From assembly GCF_004027225.2 (NCBI RefSeq), contig NC_044284.2, positions 11,512,501-11,576,500 on the forward strand: a DNA stretch of 64,000 nucleotides, written 5' to 3'. How positions within the stretch are numbered: the stretch's first letter is position 1; each line of letters opens with the position of its first letter. The notes beneath the pieces are model-generated. The model was not told the origin of the DNA. It saw only the letters and a program-made list of their open reading frames with translations, and ran no database searches. The position numbers were made by a program, and so were the translations under genes. This DNA is from Strigops habroptila. Lineage: Eukaryota > Chordata > Aves > Psittaciformes > Psittacidae. Shown piece after piece: positions 12,857 to 25,969 of this stretch.

Positions 12857-15800
12857 TTGAAACTAGACCCTCAAATGACCACTGAGCAATTCCCTGGGTA
12901 CTGGGACAGAAGCCCCATGCTGAAACAGTGCATCCTGCAGGCACACTGGCATGTATACTTGTTTTTAAATGAACTGCTTGCCTCCATGGAGTTCCTGGAA
13001 ACAAAACCAACCAAACATGCATATAGGAAACAAGTCATTTTGCCCACTCTAACAAGAGATCCAGCCATTCCTAATAGCAAGGTATTTAATGAGATTTCCC
13101 TGCCTGCTCCTTCACTAGCAGATGAAAAACAGGTGACCAGAGAGGATGCCTCTGTGAAAGGAACAGTTTCTTTCCCCAATGCTGCTGCTTCCAAACCATA
13201 GCATTCCTGTCTTCATTTGTAGAGTGCCCCTACTGCTTAACCATGAAGGAGGAAAATGCTGGCAGGCAGTGGATGGACATGTGCTGTAACCAGCTGCCCA
13301 AATACTTGAGCCTCTCAGGAAAAGGCTCACACCATAAGTGATGCAAACCCCTAGAAGATCAAGCAGCACAAACATCGAGGACTCTCAGCAGTAAGTTCTG
13401 CACACAAGGAGTGGGGTCAGAGACAGGGTTAGCATAGCAAGACATTTCCAGGGAATGCATTACATTTTTCCACTTTATGTTCCAAGACAAAAGGTATTTG
13501 CAGCTCTGGGACACTCAAAATACTACTGGGACCTAGTAGAGACCATCCACTCATGCCATACCTGCTTAGCATTTGGGTCAAACAGGATAGTAAGCTTACA
13601 AAGGCAGCCCAGGAGTTTATCCAGAAGCCCCAGCACAGCCATAGGATGATCTTCCAGCACTAACAGAGAAAGAGACTTAAATACACACTGTGCAAAGAAA
13701 CACATCTTTCTGTCCATTGTGAATCTGTTTCTAGAGTCAGCTGATGCCCCTTTCATTGAAAGAGTTCCCAGACTCCTCTACCTCTGGGAATACAAAGTTG
13801 TTGTAAATCTGCTCCTGCAGTGGTATGCCTCGCCTTAGCTGACCACAGCTCTCCACACTTGCCACTTTCCATGTTCTCCATCTCTTTTAGCTATTACCCT
13901 AGATGCCTAAAGGCAGGGAATCAATTGTATCCATCATTTTGATATAAATTTATCCCAGCAAGAAAAAAACAAAACAAAACAAAACAACCTCTGCTCTGCC
14001 AGAAAATAAACTGCCTCAAATGCCAGATTTTTCTTACTCAGAGTGGTTCTGTTATGGTATATTACCAGAGAGATGCTGGAAGGAGGAAGTCTCTCATGAC
14101 CTTGGCAGAGCTACTGCATGAGCCTCCTCTATATCTCTGTCATGATTAGTCTTTCTCAGCACAGATTGCAGCAGCCTATTTCACTTTTATTCATAAAATC
14201 CCTCCCTGGTCACTTCCAAAAACCAGTTTGGGGAGCAAAGCTAGAAGTTCAGGTGGTCATCATCAGTGCACAGAAACCTGAGGTTATTCTATATTTGCTA
14301 CAGGTATTGGAAACAGGTTTGTATCTAGGGGACATGAGGAAGGCCATGGTGAACTAAATACCTCTGGGATTAATCTGCAGTTGAGTGGGAGGGACTGGAA
14401 TCAATGACTTTGGAGACCTCTACCCATCAAGCAGGACTTACTAGTTGAGCAGCTGAAAAGGAAACATCCAACCATTCCTAGCTGGAACCTGTGCTGAGAG
14501 AATCACTGCAGACTGTCAGGTTCATTATTAGCTGTTTTCCTACTTGCCCTGTGGATTTATACTCAAAGGCATTCTTCTCTTCAGATACTCTCAATTAGAA
14601 AATGATATCTCCCGCTGTCCCAAATTCAGCCTCTACATTGTGGTATTGCAGCACTTATTTCTACCCTTCAGTACCCAAAAGCTTGCCTTTTTGAAGTTGA
14701 TTCCTAAAGCGTGCTGACATAACTCTGTACTGAGGCATCCTGGTACATTAAGCCAAGCCCAATTTTCTTTGCTAGGGCCATGTTTGCTGGTCTTATCTCA
14801 TGCAGAGATGTAGGATCTGTGTCTGAGAATTGACTCAACCTCTTTCCCTGGTGCTAACATTACTTCCACCAAGGGAGGTGATCCTGAGGATTAGGACCCA
14901 AAGATAAGCCTGATAATACTTTCTTCCAGCTACAGCAACTGCTTCCAATGCACAACTGCCCAGGTGTTAGGCAGGTCTTAAACTCAGGAGTATCTTGAGC
15001 AATTCCAGAGTTTACAGGTTTAGGAAAAACACAGGACTTCAGCAAGAAGGCTTAGGAGCAGATCAAGCTGAGCTCCATTCCTGCAATCACATCACCAGAT
15101 TTTGCTTCCTTGGATTCAGCACCAGGAACATCTATATGAAGCAACAGCAGGAGGGGGCTGACTCCATAGATATTGCTAGGAACTAATCTAGTTTACTCAG
15201 AGTGCTGAAGCCCCCCCCCCGTGCCCTGAGCTCTCAATCCATGCACATTTCTGTGCTGGGAGAGACCCCAAATCCCACTGCCTCCTACTTCCCTGCTACA
15301 GAGCATGCACACAACCACCATATACTCACCATACCAGCTACAGACAAGGTGGAGGCACAGCTGAAGGAGCTGGGTGCAAATCAGACCAAGATGATGCAGA
15401 AAGGCTCTGATTTAGAGGACTAGAAGGACAGAAGGTGAGAAACATCACCTGCAATTGATGAAAGCCTGACAGACTCCATACACTGAAGACATTTGTTTGT
15501 GAGACGTAAGACATGTAATTTTAGTTATATAATTTTAGTTTTCCTATGTACCCCAAAGACTTGATCAAACTATAAAGGCAAAAAAAGCCTTGGTTCAACA
15601 GAAATCACCAAAATCCAGGTTACAGCAGTTAGTTACAGAAGTGCTTACCTTATGCACTGGTAGCTTTCGGTGAAGTTATCCCTCCCAGCCCACAGCTGAA
15701 AATATCATCCAAACAGGCAGATAGATGCAAGTCACAAGCACCCTCACAGGCTGTAATCTTTTCAGGACTTCATGTCCTCTATATCTGAAACAATTATTAT

Positions 15801-17157
15801 GTGATTTTTATGATTTGTCTGTTCTGCACTCACCAAGTCCATGCAAATTCCTAAAAGCCATCACATCATTCCCTTCTTACTTCTCCAGACGACAGCAGGG
15901 AACTCAGCTTATCTGTGCTCCCCATGGACACCACCTTTTTCTGATTACAGTGGAATGACTACTAGCCACAACATTGAACACATCTCAGCACAACTTTGGT
16001 TACTGCCAGATTTTTAGGAAAACACCTTAGAAAGTGTTTTGACCTCTCAATACAGAGCAGGTTTAATGCAGAAGGCTAAAGGAATGTCACCAGAAGCATC
16101 AGCTTTTGCATGCTGGAAAATGGAAGCACAAGTGTAGCCATGCCCACAGAAGAAGCCAGGTCTCTTCATGTTGGATGTCTAACTTGGAGTTTGCTTCTCT
16201 TCCAAGCTTTCAATCTAGTAGCTTTCAGAAGAAGACATACCTAAATTACCTTCCTCATGCACAAACTTCAAAGTAGTGTGACCTTCTCCGGTTGAAGGAA
16301 AACCAGGTTCCTCGGCAACAAGCTGCACACAGCAGGGTAGCCAAAATGAGGTTGTATCTAGTACTGCACAGCAGACAGGAGTACTGCTGTGCAAAGTGGG
16401 ATGAGCTGGGAGCCTTTGGGTGATGCCAGCACATGCAGTGCCTCAACCACCAAGGCAGAGTCCCTCAGCACCACAGAGACAAGCAGCAGGGTCTGTCAAC
16501 AATGAGGGGATGTACCAGGTCCTAGGACCATCCAAGGAATCCCCTCCAAAAATGGGTCAGAAACAACATAAAAACAACATATATTCAAGACCTACCCAGG
16601 AGAGAGGCAAGAGTGGAGACAAGCAAACCTAACAGCATGGTCCAAGCCAGGAGCAAATGCCCAAGTCTGGGCTTAAATAGAGCTCCTGAGCCTTTGGGCG
16701 GAAGGGTGTGTGGGTCAGGGTCCCAGGTGAGCCTGCTTAGGGCAATTAAGGTGTATTAGTACACTCAGGGCAGGTCTGTCTGTAATACCCGGGCTGTAAC
16801 CCTTTCTTAACAGCTTCTAAATGTAAGAAAATATACAGAGAGCATTGAAAAGTCTGTATTTTCTGCAAAAAAAACCACCTGAGCACTGATAAATTAGAAG
16901 ATGACTCTGCTCCTTTAAAATGTGGCACAGAGACCCCTCTCCCACACTAGGATCCCATCTCAGCCTGTTGTCTTCCTTCCTACGAAGGAAGGAAAGTCCA
17001 TGGAGGATGCTTCCTGGGCTGCTGGAGGAGTTCCAGGGAGCTTTCACCGTACCTCACATCCACGTTGGTTCTTGCTGGGCATTGCTCCGGATGGGTGCTC
17101 AGGGCTCGCAGGCAGCTGCCGGTGACTGCAAGGACAGCAGCAGCCTCCAGCGGTGAG
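12857..17157. other. Gene-free DNA
   Basis: No repeat family or exon recognised except the (AAAAC)n at 13961 and a C11 run near 15211. ORFs of up to about 115 aa on both strands overlap each other and show no family motif. Confidence 0.65.
13961..13987. repeat. (AAAAC)n short tandem repeat
   Basis: AAAAAAACAAAACAAAACAA: about four copies of a 5-bp A-rich unit. Confidence 0.85.
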
Positions 17158-17453
17158 CTGGCAAACAGCACCAGCATGGCTGCGTGCTCGGAGTGCCACC
17201 GCAAGCACCAGTGTGGCCTCATGTCCGGCATCCCATGGCAAACACCATTGTAGTTTCATGTTCCATGTCCCACAGTGAACTCCGGTTTGGCCTCCCATCT
17301 GACATCCCATGGCAAACGTCAATGTGGCCTCACATCCAATGTCCCACGGTGAGCACTGGTGTGGTCTCAAGCCTGACATCCCACAGCAAACACCAACATG
17401 GCTTCACATCCGAAGGCCCACAGCAAACATAAGCATGGCTTGGCATGCAGTGT
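17158..17453. repeat. Minisatellite: 8 imperfect copies of a 37-bp unit
   Basis: Eight head-to-tail 37-nt units start at 17158, 17195, 17232, 17269, 17306, 17343, 17380 and 17417. Each follows the pattern CCCAnnGcaAaCaccaaTGTGGccTC-Ay-n(5)-cAT. Alternate units resemble each other more (CATGGCAAAC versus CACAGTGAAC types), hinting at a 74-bp higher-order unit. The unit length is not a multiple of 3, so the ORFs crossing it are incidental. Confidence 0.93.
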
Positions 17454-20400
17454 CATCATGCAGTTTGTCAGTGCTATTCCCTTCATCAGATCTAAACCTA
17501 TCAGATCTCAGCCCACAGGGATTCACAGATGACCCAAAGCCAGAAGGACATAAATTTCACCAAAAAGACAGTTTTTCAACAGCACCATCACTCTTGCCTT
17601 TGTGTGAGCAGGAACAAGCCTTTTCCCTTTCTGTCCAGAAATGGTACAGACACATGGGGCAGGCCCTTGACCTTGTTGCATGGACATGCAATGTTGTGAC
17701 AATGCCATCCCAGCAGCAAGGCCATGTGAAGGGGTGCATCTCCTTCACTGCCCTTCACCCTGGTGCAGTACTACAATGGCACCACCTTTGGCCAAGTGTG
17801 GCTAAACATATGGATACAGGATCCTGAGTACTCCTTGGTGGCTATTCCTCGTTCTCCCCCAGAAGGATGGCCTTTAGTCCTCAGTGTCACCATGCCAACT
17901 GAGGCCTTAAGTGATCTTCCGGACAGAGCTCTGCCCTGGGTCCCCAGGTCCTCACCCTTTCCCAGCATCTCACCCCATGCATTGCCTGGTTGTCTTTCCT
18001 GAGCTGCTGCACAGGGAACATCTTGCAGAGGAGGAGCCCACCCAGGTGCCTGGACAAGCTGCAGAATAGGAGTGGATGAGCTTGTTTTCTTGTTGTCTGC
18101 TTTTTCTTAGTCCTTTGAAACAATCACAAACATAGCAATTATTGCAAAGATAAAATAGCAAGGATTAGGAAATCCTCACAGGCAAAGCTCTTCATCAATT
18201 AACTAAATCAATCCTTGGTTTAAAAAATAATCCACAACAAGAAGCCACAGCAAGAGACAATTAAAAAATTAAAAAGAGGCACAAGGAATAAATATTTTCT
18301 GTAGGAGAAAAGGGTGGCAAGGAGAGAGGGGAGATTAATTTTGGGTGGTTGCATGTAACGTACAAGCACTGAAAATATCTCAGCAAGAAGCAAGCTAAGG
18401 CATACTGCTGAGGTTTTAAAATGCAGCTGAGGGACTTAAGGGGTGTCATGAGTTTGGAGGTACACACACAAAAAAATGCCTGGATCAAGATTTTTAAAAG
18501 TAGTGCGTAAAATTGGGTTCCTCAGTTCACATTGAGGTACATATAAACTGGAGAAGTTCTCTGGAACCATGAAGTCCATCCCCCCACAGCATGGACAATG
18601 CTGGTGTTTAATCCTTTTCATCACTCATGGATCTCAGCATAAAATTAGCTCCTCTGCAGAAGGGTTTGGTGTGGGGAATGCTGTGCTTGATGCACTGGTA
18701 GGGAAACTCTTCCACAGCCTCCTCACTTTGCCATCAGAAACTGCTTACTGACAGTCAGCCTCAGTTTCCCCCAGTTCAGCCCCATTTCTCCCAGTATCAG
18801 TATTGCCTTGTAGCTGAACTAACTGCCAAGCACTCCAGTGCCTCTGTTTGAGGAGTAAAGTAAGCAGCCTGCTTCCCAGCAGCTTGAGTCTCCTGCAGCA
18901 ACCACAAAGCTCAGAACTAGATTGATTGATTAAGTACTATTTTGATTAAAGTTTTGCTTAGTGAATCTAGCCAGGGATCAAACCTCAACATCAGGGGGAG
19001 ATGTCAGTGCGAAGATAATGACCAGACACATGTCCTTGTGGGGCAATCCAAAACCAACATAGCTATGAAGGAGATGGGAGTGGTGGGCACTGATTAGCAT
19101 CATACAAACAAGGCTTTGGAGGGATGTCCACCAAAAGCTCTAGACTCCTGTGGCATTTAGGTTTGCCACCATAAAATAGGGGCCAACATGTTGATGTGCA
19201 ACGCAGCCTTAGTGTTGGGCTGGTGTCTTAAATAAGGATAACTAGCTTATGTTTGATGAGGCAGATTTGGGTTTATGACTCAGATGAGCTCCTCATTTCT
19301 CTTTGTTCACCACTTCTTCATCCTCTGTCGGGCACTACACTGCACAAGGCGAGTGTGCTTTCTCCCTCTGCCCTCATAAAGAGCTGAGCACGAAAACCTG
19401 CCATGCTGGAAGAGTCGAGAGAGCCCTGGGCTTGCTAGGCAGACAGAGCTGCATCTCAAACCTCTTTCTCTCGGGTGCTTTGTCTTCCTTTTGAAAGTCA
19501 GAGCTCTTCAGCTGTGGCAGAGAGAAACCATAAGGGACAATCAAAAAGGTTAATAAAAAGTTGAAAATGTTCTTAAATGACAGCCCGGGCTTGAAATATG
19601 AGTCTTGTGTTTGTTTCTCTTTGTAGCTTGACTTGAATATCCCTGCTAATTTTTTGAATATTGCTGTAGTGTACAGAAGAATTGCTGATGACACATTTTC
19701 CTAACACGCGCATTACACAAAAGGAGATTATATTTTAGCCTCTTTTAGAGACTATAAAATCAGCTTCATCCTAATGAAACAGCAAATAAAAAGGGGTTTC
19801 CCTTTTCTTTCTCAATCTCTTGGCATTTTTCCTCCTGTGGTTTTATTCTTCTCCTCCCCCCTCCTCTTTCTTACGTTATCTGTGTTTCCTGTTCATTTCA
19901 ACTTGATGACATGTTGCTGGGACAACTAAGTCTCGTAACCTTCTTAACTTTGCCATTGTTACAGCCTGGAGTGTATTTAAGAGGAGTATTTTAATTTCTT
20001 TTCGAATGCACAGCGCCTGCCCCGTAGAAAGATATTAGAAATGGAAGGGGGGGGGGGGAGGCTTTTCTTCTATAAATGTATGCTATTCAAATCACCTCTT
20101 TTTTTATTTCCTTTAAACCCATCATTTGTATGCTGTAGGTCGCTACTTTAAAACCCGGCTCGCTGTTGCTGAAAGGATCACCCGTATAATGATGTCATCC
20201 ATATTCAGCTGAAGTCTCAGCTCCGCTGGAGCCAGCACTTCCCTCCTCTCCCCCTGGAAGCCCAACTGCAGGCTCCCAAATGGTCCACGCTCACCCAAAA
20301 TTTCCCTGTGGAAATAAGCTGGCTCAGCTGGGGATCACAGAGGAAGGGATCCGTGCATCAGGCACATGGAATGGCACCACGGTGCATAGTTTACAGCAGA

Positions 20401-20690
20401 GCAAGCAATAAAACCTGCTGGTTTGGAAGCACCTCTTCTCTGATTCTGATAGAAAGTCCTTCCTTGGGGTCATCCCACAGGGGAGAAATGCTTTCTTTCT
20501 CTGAGACCAAAGGATTGGGTCTGACCTGGCTTTCCCAGCCCTTAAAGCCCAAGAGAGACAGGTTTCGCAGCACGGTGCAATATCCCACTTGTGCAAGCTA
20601 GATGCCTCCATGCCCACTCCAGTATGACTTTATTAAAATCTAATTGTGTACATGTTGTGCACCCAGTCTCTTAGATGTCAGCTTGATGTC
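17454..20690. other. Gene-free DNA
   Basis: No gene evidence. Contains a G12 run (20047-20058), and about 19960-20220 is AT-rich with words like TGATGTCATCCATATTCAGC that could be regulatory. Nothing firm. Confidence 0.6.
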
Positions 20691-20890
20691 TCCCTGACAC
20701 ATGTACTGTACCTGGATCAATGCTCTTTTAACAACTAATTGATCTTTTATTAACATATAATAACTTACTTATTAAATATAAATTAAAGACTTAATTGAAA
20801 CACTTAATCTAGAGTGGCTCAGTATATCACCCTCATAAGCATAATGCATAATTTAATTAATTGACAGAGCTGATAATAGCATGTCATCTG
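20690..20890. promoter_or_regulatory. Homeodomain-motif-dense AT-rich block (candidate enhancer)
   Basis: In 200 bp there are about ten TAAT/ATTA cores, including the run AATTTAATTAATTG and an octamer-like ATGCATAAT, followed by TGACAGAGC (TALE-like TGACAG). It has no repeat character. Function is inferred from motif density alone. Confidence 0.35.
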
Positions 20891-22009
20891 TCACCATTTC
20901 TTCTGACCTGGGAGCTGGTTGCAGCCCAAGGGTTTAGCCACGGAGGCAGACCCTGCAGTGGTACTCTGGGGTTTGGGTTATGCTGTTCAATATACCAGGC
21001 ACAGATATCTGCAAGCTGATCCCCACCCCTACCAAAATGCTGCCTAGGATCACAAATCAATATTAACATTTTATCTGCTTAGAAGGAGAAGGCTGAATGT
21101 GCACCAGGCGCTGATGGGGAAGGACTTGCACAGCCCCAGGGTTGTTGGAGTAGGACAGCCACCACATCCCTGTGTTGCCTCTCCCCTCCCTCTAAAGAGA
21201 GATGCAGGCAGCATCCTCCAAGTGGGGAGGTGGCTGCTGGCCCCCCATTCCTGGGCACACAAGGGGACAATGGGGCAGGGCTTTATTTCCTCACTGGGCA
21301 ATATTCCTTCTGCTCCAGCTAAAATTTGGGCCCATGTACTGTTTTTCACAGCCAGGCACACACATTCCTCACCCCTCCACCCCCACCACCATCTCCCAGC
21401 AATAAAGAATTTCATTTTAAAAACTGAAAGATTTAATTTAAAAATACAAAATGGCAAAGGGAGGGTTTTTAAATAAAAAAATAAAGGTAAAGAGATGATG
21501 GTTGGAACAAAATGTTCTAGAAGAAAGCTGTTCCCTTGGGGTTTCTTTTCTTTAAGCTTTGCATATTACAATTTGAAATTTTGTAAAGAGATCCCCATTT
21601 TATATTCACACTGGTAGCCTGAATTTAAATATCTCTCTCACCTGAGATTAATACAGGCTTCACCCTGAATTACTTCCCAGCTCTGAAGTACAGCTCTGGA
21701 GAGCTCAACTCTCCACAAATTCACTTCTTTTTTAGAGGCATAAAAGCTTATGAAATATATGAAATATTAAAATAGCATGTGTGCTGGGGCAGAGAGGGGG
21801 AAGGGAAGGCTGGGTCAGTGAGGTGGGGCTCCTTTGATATGAAAACACACTTTTCCTCAAATGAAACCAAGGATCCGTTAGCACAGGACAAGAGCCCCCC
21901 TTAGACACTAAAGGTTAAGATTTTGGCCCAAAAGATGATGCTCTTCTTTTACATATTTTTTTATTTATTTATTTTTCATTGTTAAGCCCTGCAAAGGGAG
22001 CAGAATGCA

Positions 22010-22225
22010 GTCCACGTCTTGTGCGACAGAAAATATTGCCATAAAGCAGTAGAAAAGATCAAGTTTCTCCGGAGCAAAACAAAGTATTCCCTGCAAATGA
22101 GGCTATAAACAAAGTTGTAAACACCGGCTCCTTATTATGCTACTTGATGGGGAAAAGGACTTTGTTTTACCTGCTGAAGACCCATTAGCTAATTGCCATA
22201 GAAATCCAGCATTTGGAATAATGAT
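22010..22225. promoter_or_regulatory. Candidate conserved non-coding element
   Basis: A stretch without simple repeats. It is rich in words typical of developmental enhancers: AACAAAG (Sox), TAATTGCC and GCTAATTG (homeodomain) and CATTTGGAATAATGATTTAA. It lies between GC-rich segments. Unproven. Confidence 0.3.
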
Positions 22226-23269
22226 TTAACCCTTGCAGAGCTGCCAGGCTGGTGCAAGAGGGCAGTGGGTGCAGAAGAGACGCTGGCACAGCAGCGGGGT
22301 GGGCAGGGGGGAAGCCGGGGCGCTTGCATGGACCACCATAACCCAGGGTTACTGCATCCCCCTTCTTAGCAGAAGGGTTCTTCTTGCTGCGGGAGGATTT
22401 TGGTGCTGTGAAAACCAGCCCCTGCTCTCACTCTGTGTTTGCTTTCATTCTCTGTGTCTACAAAGAAGTCAAACCCACCAAATTTAAGTTGTTTGCTTCA
22501 GCAGGTGATGCTTGAAGATGCACTGGTCCCTGATAGCCCCTCACACTGTTCCTGTCTCTTTTTCCCTCCCTGGCGTTTTTCTGCATCATTTCCTCCCTGC
22601 TTCCTACCACCAGCATGCACAGCCTAAAGCAGAAGCTCCTGTCCCCAGGCAGCAGGGAGGAGAGGAAGCTCTGAGCCAAGACAGGTGGGGTATTGCAAAG
22701 TGGGACCTCCTGGAGACCCAGCATTGCTCAAATAAGCAATCAGGAGGTGGCAGTGCTGCAAAACCCTGTTTGCTCATGGGCTGCGAGCAGAAGATGCTGA
22801 GATGGAAATTGCTGGATTCTAATGGGGATGTTGGAGACAGCCCAGAAGAGACCAAAGAGTGAATTTATACCAGGGCTCTGCTTGTAAGCACTAGCCGGAG
22901 CATAGGGCTTCGTCTCATCAGCAGGAGGAGGCTGCGGTGGGCTCCTGCAATGCTCCACAGCCCATCGGGTGGTTTGGGGCTGTGCTTGTGACTACCACAA
23001 GTGACCTGCCAGACCCAGGAACCACTGGCAGAGAAAACTTTCTTTCAAATGTATGGCTTCATTAGAAACCTTTCTCAGAGGATAATCAGCATACAAAACC
23101 CCACCAATTGCCTCTTTCTTGGCCATTGTAGTCTCCAGGTCTTGCAGGACACCCAGTGCAGCTGTAGCCCCTAAAGACATCTCAGTTCACAACCACTTCT
23201 GGGACAAACCCAGAAGGGATGCAGTGGTGCATACAGCGGGTAGCAGGCAGGCAGCCCACTGCTGCACAT

Positions 23270-23365
23270 AGAATCATAGAATCAGCTCAGTTGAAAAAGA
23301 CCGTTAAGATCATCAAGTCCAACCTTTACCCTAGGGCCTCCAAGTCCACCACTAAACCATCTGCA
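23270..23365 (-). mobile_element. Short CR1 3' fragment, second subfamily
   Basis: ATAGAATCATAGAATCA at the end shows the CR1 8-mer repeat tail. It is followed by AAAAGACCGTTAAGATCATC, a variant differing from the GGAAGGGACCTT type seen elsewhere in the window and therefore a different CR1 subfamily. Confidence 0.85.
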
Positions 23366-24278
23366 GTGAGCATCAAGCCCAGAAAATAGGTGGCCCATCT
23401 CCATCCTGGGACTTGCCACGTGCTCCTGGATGTTCCCGAGGCAAAAGCCACAGCTGCTGGAGTCAACTGGACAGGCACAACTTGGGATGTGTTGTGATAC
23501 CAATGCAAGGCTTTGTCACGGTGCTTTCTCTTTGCAGAGGCATTTTCCATTTGCAGACTATGGAATGTATGCTGTTTGCTTAGAAAGGTGCTCACTGCTG
23601 CAACACAGGGGCTTGTGTGCAGCTGCTCCATTCTGCCGGCTGCAATAAGTGTCTCTGCTAGCGCTGCTCGTCTGAATCGAATATAGTTTATTTCATTTTA
23701 AAAGTCTTTCTTTTTTTTTTTTTCATTTCAGGAAAATGAATGTTAGAGCCAGATAAGAAACTATAGTCTGCTTTCAAGAAGGTTACAAGAAAACTGCATC
23801 TTGCATTACTAATCCTTTATCTTTCATGTTAACAAAAAGATTACTGACATATTTTTGAATGAAAGAAAATAAAATAGCAAACGCATCTAAAGAACTGTGT
23901 AACTTTCATGCAACACACAAATCGGTTGTTAAACGTGGGGAAAAAAAAGGAGGAGAATGAAGGGAAAATTCATAATACATTTCCCTTTGTAAAGTGAGCA
24001 AAACAACTTTCTGTAATAAAAGAAACTAGTAGAGGACTAGAAGATGCTTCTTTCGTAAGTGGAGAACGACGTTATTTTTACCAGAGGCTGAATTCTGACG
24101 GCAGAGGAGGAAATCTCCCTTGACCTGGTTTTCCATGGAGGGGCTCAGGAGGTGCCAGCCCCACAGCAGCCATCCTGCTCCCATAGGGGCTGGGGAGCTG
24201 CATTCTCCATGACAGTTGTCATGGGGGACCTGGACGGTGCCTCCATCCATGGTGCATTGTTCTGTCCCCCTGCACCAC

Positions 24279-24350
24279 GTCATAGAATCAACTAGGTTGG
24301 AAAAGACCTTTAAGATCATCAAGTCCTACCTTTACCCCAGAAACCCACCT
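24279..24350 (-). mobile_element. Short CR1 3' fragment, second subfamily
   Basis: GTCATAGAATCAACTAGGTT followed by GGAAAAGACCTTTAAGATCA; same subfamily as the copy at 23270. Only about 70 bp survive. Confidence 0.85.
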
Positions 24351-24439
24351 GGGATGAGCTTTTCTAATGCTTCTCTCCCCTAATCTCCCTGGAAATGCTA
24401 GTCCTGATCAGCCCTGCTTTTCCAGGAGAAAACATCCCC

Positions 24440-24785
24440 CTGCCTTGGCACACAGTGGTTCATTAGGAAACCCATAATTGAATTCCCTGACCATTCAGTT
24501 CTAAAACCCCTTTGATCGAGAATTAGTTAATTACATTGGGCCCAGTATATTCCTTGTCACAAATTTTGCCCATGTCCCCCAGATATGTGATTGCAGGCTC
24601 CGTCCGCATTGTGTCCTTTGAAATGCGTTTATGAGCCTTTGAAGCTCTCCCCCCTTAATGACGCATTGTTCGTTAATAAGTTGCCTGTAACACTTCTCCA
24701 TTAGGAAATAGCTGTCTGCAGCTCACTTTGGCGTCAATGAGTAATAATAATCCAAATGTAATTGATAATGTTGGAGAATAAAGGG
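24440..24785. promoter_or_regulatory. Candidate conserved non-coding element
   Basis: Dense homeodomain cores (AGTTAATTACATT, CTTAATGACGCATTGTTCGTTAATAAG in parts, TAATAATAATCC, GTAATTGATAATG) plus CTTTGATCGAG (TCF/LEF-like). Flanked by a CR1 on the left (24279) and GC-rich DNA on the right. Confidence 0.35.
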
Positions 24786-25802
24786 GGAGAGGCACTACCT
24801 GGAGAATTGGCTTGAGCAGGGTGGATGGAGAGAGCGGTCCCTGCCTGCCTCCCGCTGCCGACCTTCCCGTGCTCGCCCTGCCAGAAATCCATTTGACTTT
24901 GAGACAGGGGCTGGGTCAAAACTCCAGCAGCAGATAAGAGCCAGGGAGATCACAGGTAGAGAGCCCTGGTGCAGGCAGCCGACTCTGCCTCCAGCCAGGG
25001 GAGCGGGAGGAGCACACCGGGCTGCTGGGGAACGTGAGAGGAGATAAGAAGCATCCAGAAGAGGCAGATGAAGAGATAATACACAAGATGGGGAGATTGC
25101 ACCTTTTTTGACTCAGCAAGAAGGTGTTTAATGAGGCACATCAGGGGGCTCTGCAGAGCAAAGCTGGTGGAACCCCTTCGTCCTTCTGCTTTGGGGCTGG
25201 AGTCCCTTGTGCCCTTTCCAAGTAGCAGCATCTCAACAAAAGGACTCCCCAAAAACCTTCTTCTTCCCCAAGGCTTTGCCCTGGTCCCACATTGCAGCAG
25301 CAGCACCATGATGTGGGGCTTTGCCCAAATAATGTCAGGCTCTCCTGGACCCCTGCATCCCAGCAGGGTGATGCTGCCCAGCACACACAGCTCTGTGCCA
25401 CATGAATCTTGCCCTTCCTTTTCTAACAATTGCCTCATTTTTTCCAAAAATAAAAAAAGACCAGGTCTCATCCCTGAACCTAGGTGGGAATACTGCCAGA
25501 AAAGATTTCCCTCTGGTCTCTGTGCAGTTGTCATCCTGGCTGGGAGGACATCTGCAGATTCACACTCCTGCCATTGAAAGCTTTCCTTGACAAAACATCC
25601 CTGTGTAATTCCAAGCAGTTTGGGACAAAAAAAAAAAAAGGCAAAAAGGACACTGTCGGCAGAGGCCAGTGCCCAAAGTCTCCAGGCACACATGGCTATG
25701 GTAGAATTTGGTGTCCAAGAGACCAGAGCATTCAGAAAGAGACACACAAACTGAGCTCAGCTCAGTCTCACAAATTGACTGGGTAGAATATAATCAGTGC
25801 TG

Positions 25803-25969
25803 GGAGAGAAGCTGTGGCTGCCCCATCCCTGGCAGCGTTCAAGGCCAGGCTGGACACCGGAGCTTGGAGCAACCTGCCCTAGTGGAAGGTGTCCCTGCCC
25901 CTGGCAGGGGATTGGAACTGGATGAGCTTTAAGGTCTCTTCCAACCCAAACCAGTCTGTGATTCTGTCA
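25803..25969 (+). mobile_element. CR1 LINE 3' fragment
   Basis: Sense-orientation tail: GAAGCTGTGGCTGCCCCATC, GTGGAAGGTGTCCCTGCCCC, GGAACTGGATGAGCTTTAAG, ending CTGTGATTCTGTCA. A well-preserved copy. Confidence 0.92.

Noticed and set aside
17309-17827. 172-aa open frame on the plus strand
   Set aside because: Starts inside the 37-bp minisatellite, whose unit is not a multiple of 3. No domain.
24950-25747. 265-aa open frame on the minus strand
   Set aside because: No recognisable domain, biased composition (Leu, Gly, Ser), other frames open over the same stretch, no conserved-looking start or splice context. Likely chance in GC-rich DNA.
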